From positions 62,001 through 126,000 of the forward strand of contig JANPYM010000016.1 in the NCBI GenBank assembly GCA_025890175.1: a stretch of 64,000 nt of DNA, read 5' to 3'. The DNA is from Ciborinia camelliae (taxonomy: Eukaryota; Ascomycota; Leotiomycetes; Helotiales; Sclerotiniaceae). Made by a program: the position numbers and the translations under genes. Positions within the stretch are counted from its first letter, which is position 1, and each line of letters opens with the position of its first letter. Below are positions 58,652 to 64,000 of this stretch, piece after piece. A model generated the notes under the pieces. It ran no database searches. It was not told where the DNA came from and was given only the letters and a program-made list of their open reading frames with translations.

Positions 58652-59978
58652 TTATGGTAATTTATCCACATTGCCATTTAGACCATTCGTACCATTTGTT
58701 TCCGAAGTTGTGAAATCTTGAATGTCCAAATTTTCGACGATCTTGTTCCAACCAAAAGTGTCCTTGATTTTTCCAGCTTGGATACCTTTGAGGGTGGTAA
58801 GTAATTTGGTGCAGATGACACCAGGGTCTTCGGAGGATGAGGGGATGTATTCAGTGGTTTTGGAGTCGGAGTGGCGGGTTATGGAGCGGATTGGAACAAT
58901 AGCGGCGGCGGTACCAGCGGCCATTACTTCGGTGAAGGTGGGAAGTTCTTCATATTTAATCTGTGATGGGAGGGTGTTAAGATTGGTGGAATCGGAGATT
59001 GTTTCAGGAAGACAAAAATGTGAAGAGTTAAAGGGGACAGGGGAAAGAGAAACTAACCGAGCGAACTTCCGTCTTCCACCCAAAACTCTTTCCAATTTCC
59101 AAAATACTATCCGAAGTCACACTTGCAATAACATTCTTACTATCGGGCACCACCAATGTAATATTGTCTCCATCCTTCTTCGCACCAATAAATCCACTGG
59201 TGGAAAACTCGTCGATTTCGCTGCGCGTTTGACTATCCAAATGTAATGTAATACCATAACCCTCGTTTCTCGCTTTATCACTCCATCTCAACACAGGTGC
59301 ATAGTTTCCGCCAACCTTTGCACTTCCAGTTCCGTGTGGGGCGGAACGATCAAATTCTTCAAGAATTAAGGCCTTCACTGGATGTGCACCATGGTAGACA
59401 CCTACTGGCAGGACATACACACAGAATGTATATTCCTCTGGGGGACTTAATCCCAACTGTGCGCTGGATCCAAAAATCAAGGGACGGATATACATGGCAG
59501 CCCCTGTCTCATGCGGTGGTACATATTCAGCATTTAGGGAAACAGCAGCATGAACACAGTCCATGAATACATTCTCGGGAACGGGAGGGATGGAGATGAA
59601 TTCTGCGGAGTGAACTAGACGAGCAGCGTTTTTGGTAGGGCGGAATATGGTTATTGAGGAGTCTCCGGGGGTACGGAAAGCTTTAATTCCTTCGTAGGCT
59701 TGTTGACCATAGTTTAGGGCAGGGGACATGCCGTGGAGGCGGATGTAGGGATCAGTGACGAATTTTGGGGGAGACCATTGGCCGGTTTTGATGGAGTAGT
59801 GGGATTCGATGTGGCCGTTTACTGGAGGGAGGGTTAGCTTTAGTTGAAAGAGGTGATTTGAAGCATTCGAATGAGTAGCTGGGAGATGGGGAGTAGGAAC
59901 TTGAATATTACCTTCACGGACCTTGAAGCCAATGTCGTTCCAGTCAATTGTGTTGACGGGGGGTGGAGGGAATGCCAT
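58652..59978 (-). CDS. Branched-chain-amino-acid aminotransferase (class IV, PLP-dependent)
   Basis: Minus-strand exons 59978-59912, 59821-59058 and 58960-58652 give 379 residues. Introns are 90 bp (donor GTAATA, branch AGCTAACC) and 97 bp (donor GTTAGT). The sequence VNGHIESHYS, then LHGMSPALNYGQQAYEGIKA, is the typical start of the fold. The PLP lysine is K191 in GSAKVGGNYAPVLRW, and SEIDEFSTSGFIGA corresponds to the cofactor phosphate-binding stretch. Such enzymes interconvert leucine, isoleucine or valine with their 2-oxo acids. The sequence lacks an obvious mitochondrial presequence, so a cytosolic form is likely. The Asn/Gly-rich C-terminal extension (TNGTNGLNGN) is unusual but short. 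Some fungal paralogues serve secondary metabolism, and no such cluster is seen here. Confidence 0.92.
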
Positions 59979-60744
59979 ATTGAGTGTTGAAGGTATTATA
60001 TAAATGAATTAATTGGAAATTCAAGAGAGTTTGAAGTTGAAGTGAGACAGCAAAGTATTTGAACGGTTGTAGGATTTTAAGGTTATTGATATTGATGTTT
60101 CTTTCAAACCTTGTCTGTCACGACTCTCGGAGAAGTAGGCCAAGCTCCAGCTCAAAAATATTTCATGTTTCCGAGCTCGGAGAACGCGGGGCAAGAATGA
60201 CGGAATGCTCCGAGTCGTACCTGACCTGACCTGGCCCAAATAAATGGGTGGGTGGAGAAATCTCTTATATAAGGTTAGCCAATGGGATGGCGGTTTATGA
60301 TGAATATGAAACAATTGGGTTGAGCGAATCAGAGTCTTGGATTTAGATTATTATTATTTGAGGGAGATAGGATGAGGATGAGGATGAGGATATTCAAATA
60401 ATAGGTAGGTAAAGTTATCATGAAAAGGTCGGGTGTTGTTATTTATGTACCAAGAAGTTGGGATGAGAAGGAATGAATTATTGAGTTTCCGTTTCTGATT
60501 ATCTTTCTTCGCTCGTTTGAATGAATATTTGACTTTTTCATCTCTACTTCTTTTTCTCCTTTGTTGCTGACATCTCAATCAACACTGAACCATTTCCATC
60601 CTTCCATCCATCCATCCATCATAAAACATTCGGAGCCGACTTCATATTGTAAAGTCAGCCTTCCTTCTGCACAGTCAGCCAACCATACCATACCTAAAAG
60701 TAATCATCAATACGAATCGCATACCAGTTTGAGCACAGCACAAC
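59979..60744. other. Divergent promoter region of aminotransferase and ERV2
   Basis: Contains GGATGAGGATGAGGATGAG (60370-60390), CCATCCATCCATCC (60600-60618) and an ACCTGACCTGACCTGG run (60220-60235). No gene. Confidence 0.5.
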
Positions 60745-61541
60745 ATGGCTAGGAAACCACATTTCACTCTTGCGGGAATAGCTGTAGCCGCTTTCCTGTG
60801 CATATTCTTTGTGCTCACATCGCGCAATCAAAATCATGGAACCAGAGCTGTAGATTATGGCACAGAGAGCGAATATAACGCTGAATTCCCTTTGGATAAA
60901 ACGCCAATTCTCGTCGATGACAATGTTCTTCATGGGGCTGCCACTGCTCCTAAGATCGAAAATGCTACCCTCAAGTAGGTGTTTCAAATCTGCGAATGGT
61001 TGTTGGGTTTATATTCCTTTGTTCAATACTAACAACACCCCTTTAGAGCAGAACTCGGCCACGCAGCTTGGAAAGTCTTACACACGATGATGGCTAAATT
61101 CCCCGACAAGCCAACAGAAGAAGATAGCTCAGCCCTAAAATCCTATATTCATCTATTTGCGCGCCTCTATCCTTGTGGCGACTGCGCGCGACATTTCCAA
61201 GGATTGTTGAAGAAATACCCTCCGCAGGTGGCAACGAGGAGTACGGCGGCAGCGTGGGCTTGTCATGTGCATAATGAGGTTAACAAGAGATTGAAGAAGG
61301 AAATCTTTGATTGTAGTAAGATTGGGGATTTTTATGATTGTGGGTGTGCTGAGGATGGGGAGCCTGAGAAGACGGGGGAAGGAAAGACGGGGAAGGGAAA
61401 GACGGAGGTTAAGAAGGGCGAGAGGGAGGGTTTTACGCCGTTGGAATTGGATAAGGAAGGGTAGGTTTATTCTAGGGATTGTGTATTTTGTTTGGGGAAT
61501 ACTGCTAATTTCGTGATTGTAGTTTGACTCGAGGAGGTTAA
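60745..61541 (+). CDS. ERV2: FAD-linked sulfhydryl oxidase ERV2
   Basis: Exons 60745-60974, 61047-61460 and 61523-61541 give 220 residues; the last exon adds only LTRGG. The N-terminal hydrophobic segment (FTLAGIAVAAFLCIFFVLT) is a signal anchor. The Erv domain has AELGHAAWKVLHTMMAKFPD (FAD contacts), the redox pair YPCGDCARHF, and the CHVHNEVNKRL motif that packs on FAD. A later C-G-C pair (YDCGCAED) could be the shuttle cysteine pair used by Erv2. Erv2 generates disulfides in the ER lumen with oxygen as acceptor. The Lys/Gly/Glu-rich C-terminal tail is low complexity. Confidence 0.93.
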
Positions 61542-62173
61542 GCTCCAGAAGAGATTGATCGTGTATCAAAAGTCTCCGTCGGCTGGAGACTTGTTATTAA
61601 TAAAACCTGGAAGAACAAAGAGCTTGCCGCCGATCTACTACATACGTACTATCCAGGCCGTGTACAATCAAAATTTGAGGTCAGGCAACCTATCGAAGTG
61701 TGGCGTTGGGTAGAGTTTGGAGTATTGGGGTATTGTTATACGGATTGGAATAGGCAAGGGATATTTCAATCAAGTTACTTGGGATAATCCGTTTGTATAA
61801 GTTGTAAACAAATAGTCTGTATATAATCATTTGCCAAATCTTGGGAAGTCTGCCTAGTACCTAGGTATGTATACAGTATATACCTACTCATCAATGGTTC
61901 GCACTTAGGCGGCCCCCTAAGGAAGCTCACCGGGAGTGAATTAAACATGAGCCCAGTGATAACGGGAGTAGCCAAGCTTAAATCACTATCGCCACGTGAT
62001 TTGCCTCACCTTCGCGCTTGCTTGCCTTGCCTCGCGTCTAAGGTCTGCCTGTTCCAGAGCTTCATCAAATCGGTAGCTCATCTTCCATTTCCAACGAACA
62101 TAACGATTAACGATTTCGCATTTGTTTTCCTGCTTACCTCAAATTTAAAAAGATCAATATTAAAGCTTTCAAG
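61542..62173. other. Intergenic between ERV2 and PRE3
   Basis: The 3' region of ERV2, then the PRE3 promoter. A TACCTAGGTA palindrome lies near 61858, and a CACGTGA site near 61993 about 180 bases before the PRE3 start. No gene. Confidence 0.5.
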
Positions 62174-63148
62174 ATGGAGTTTGGAAACACAGGAATGTTG
62201 AATGAAGGTATTTGGGTTTGAGACTCAGTTACCAATAGAGTTATAGCTAACGGGAGCTTCTTGAAGATGGAATTCATGTCGATATGGATCGTTTGAAGAA
62301 GGGAGAAGTCAAGTAAGATAGTCTTGCCCTATATTTTGAGCTTTACTAACAAAATATGATAGCTTAGGAACTTCTATGTAAGAGGCCTTGAGACCACGAT
62401 AAACAGCAACATACAATTGAGAGCAGCGTTGACATTCATTGCAGTATGGCCATAAACTTCAAAGATGGTGTTATTTTGGGTCAGTTCTTTGGATACAAGA
62501 TCTGCGGGGTAGAATATTTACTGATGGATGGATTGAACAGGTGCGGATAGTAGAACAACCACCGGCGCATATATCGCAAATCGAGTTACGGACAAGCTCA
62601 CCCAAGTTCATGATACGATTTGGTGTTGTCGATCGGGGTCTGCGGCTGATACTCAAGCTGTTGCGGATATTGTTCATTACCAGTTGGGAATGTATGGAGT
62701 TTTGAATGGCAGAACACCAACTACACAAACGGCTGCCGCCATGTTCCAAGAACTCTGCTACGATAACAAGGATCAACTGAGGTATGAATGACGTTCAACT
62801 CCGGCTTCCACGTTCTAATTCGGATGTAGTGCCGGTTTGATTATTGCGGGTTGGGATGAGCGACACGGAGGTCAGGTATACTCGATACCATTAGGAGGAT
62901 CGTTACACAAGCAATCTTATGCTATTGGAGGTTCTGGGTCGACATATATCTACGGATACTGTGATGCAAATTGGAAGGAGGGCATGGAAGAGGCTGATGC
63001 TGTTGACTTTGTCAAGGGCGCATTACAGGAGGCTATTAAGTGGGATGGGAGTTCCGGAGGTGTCATCAGAATGGTGGTTTTGACTGCCAAGGGAGCAAAC
63101 AGGCATCTCTACCTACCAGACACGAATTATACTGTTCGTCATCAATAG
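62174..63148 (+). CDS. PRE3: 20S proteasome subunit beta-1 (PRE3), catalytic
   Basis: Six exons (62174-62207, 62267-62312, 62363-62377, 62445-62479, 62541-62781, 62830-63148) give 229 residues. Exon 3 has only 15 nt and encodes part of the processing site. The joined sequence LKKGEVNLGTSIMAINF gives a 29-residue propeptide cut before Thr30, the N-terminal nucleophile of the caspase-like site. Mature Asp17 (GADSR, residue 46) and Lys33 (VTDK, residue 62) are present, as are [25 protein letters not shown] and [10 protein letters not shown]. The end [13 protein letters not shown] fits the family. All introns have clear GT donors and AG acceptors and are 48-68 bp. The small exons could make annotation programs miss the start. 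Confidence 0.93.
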
Positions 63149-64000
63149 ATGATGAACGAATGTACGAATAGAACTCGACAATAATACCACGGAGTTTACT
63201 CAATTCGATGATTTGCAGGGTTTCATGGCGATCAATGGGAGAAAGTTGCATTTATTCGAAGCGGTGAGATTAAGAATAGGAAGATTCTCATGTATGGCTG
63301 GCTCGCTCCGAATCCAATCGTGTCACATTTCTTCTAGAACCTCGGGAAGTTTGATTTGATATTTTAAAGTGTTACAACGTGTATGATTGTCACACAGGAC
63401 AATCTAAATGAAGAAGATTCGATAGGTTTTCCTTGATGCTTCTAGTGATATGAAATTAAAGGTACTTCCGCATCGACCCGTGGATGTATTCTGTTCTACC
63501 CGTGGTTACTCTTGAATCTTGATATGCTTTTTTGGGGTGGGAATGGAAGCGACAACTCCAACCGTTGCTCGGGTTAGATGTAAATGCGAGGCTCAGCTCA
63601 GGCTCAGGATGAAAGTGGAACGGACTCTGAATATCAATTGGATTTACCAGTATGATACCTGTATTTGTTGGAGTCGTGTAGTTGCTGGAAGCTTTTTCTC
63701 GACCTTCTCGAAATGTATAAATAAATCAATCTCTCTCGTTCCCTTCCTTGTACCCCGTCATCGTAGAGGGAATTCATGGATGGTGGTACGGTACCAGGAC
63801 TTCATTAACCAGATCTGTCGACCTGGGGCGTTTCCCTTGGAGGCGATTCATTTTAGCCAAATGATACTCATTTCATATATCATGTGCATACCATACTAAT
63901 CATTGTCATCTCTTTAGGTTCCTTTCTTATTAGGTAGGTGGTAGGTAGGTATTTATTAGATGGGAAGGAAATAAAAGTACAAGTATAGATACCTAGGTAC
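63149..64000. other. Downstream intergenic DNA to window edge
   Basis: The PRE3 3' region. An open frame at 63519-63899 has no similarity I recognise and is not called. GTAGGTAGGTA and TACCTAGGTA lie at the window end. Confidence 0.5.

Noticed and set aside
63519..63899. Open frame of 126 residues near the window end
   Set aside because: No recognisable family, irregular composition, and it begins within the downstream region of PRE3 without promoter features.
1..64000. tRNA, rRNA and snoRNA genes
   Set aside because: I saw no convincing tRNA arm set, rRNA stretch or box-type RNA by eye. A covariance-model search would be needed to exclude small ones.

Overview
The window reads as nuclear DNA of a filamentous ascomycete (Pezizomycotina). 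Genes carry short 48-190 bp GT-AG introns with CTAAC/CTGAC-type branch sites, intergenic DNA is rich in microsatellites, and one AT-rich island looks like the product of repeat-induced point mutation (RIP). The gene repertoire would fit a leotiomycete such as the Sclerotiniaceae, but that is an inference and not proven here. All exon-intron models were drawn by eye from splice signals, phase and family conservation.

Left part (1-17 kb): the 3' end of a PPWD1-type cyclophilin; a Zn2Cys6 transcription factor with a 6-nt microexon; a small membrane-anchored protein with an 11-residue repeat; a 4-coumarate:CoA-ligase-like enzyme ending in the peroxisomal tripeptide AKL; the mitochondrial F1-ATPase assembly factor ATP11; and two unplaced proteins, one nuclear-looking with an internal duplication.

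Accessory block (17-33 kb): four paralogous BTB/POZ-like genes (A at 17.2-18.3 kb, B at 18.9-19.7, C at 22.9-23.8, D at 25.4-26.3). A, B and D share one phase-2 intron at the same aligned codon; C is intronless and is surrounded by minisatellites. B, C and D end in a C-x-F-H-x-H-x5-C motif that could bind a metal. Two diverged LTR-like sequences lie on either side of C. Next come a low-complexity protein with a possible MGxC acylation signal and a 2.7-kb RIP-degraded inverted-repeat transposon (about 270-bp TIRs, 8-bp target duplication). That transposon contains three 268-bp tandem repeats and a nested, un-RIPped, GC-rich 206-bp solo LTR with its own 5-bp target duplication.

Right part (34-64 kb): conserved housekeeping genes. 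These are a large F-box protein with a beta-propeller-like C-terminal half, a CSC1/OSCA-type channel, a PCH2/TRIP13 AAA+ ATPase, a trehalose-6-phosphate synthase complex subunit with a degenerate phosphatase motif, a secreted CAP protein with a very long Ser/Thr repeat tail, a branched-chain aminotransferase, the ER sulfhydryl oxidase ERV2 and the proteasome beta-1 subunit PRE3. A 6-kb gene-poor gap (44.4-50.6 kb) is packed with tetra- and pentanucleotide arrays. The housekeeping genes share no single pathway. The unusual content is the BTB cluster and the nested transposon next to it.
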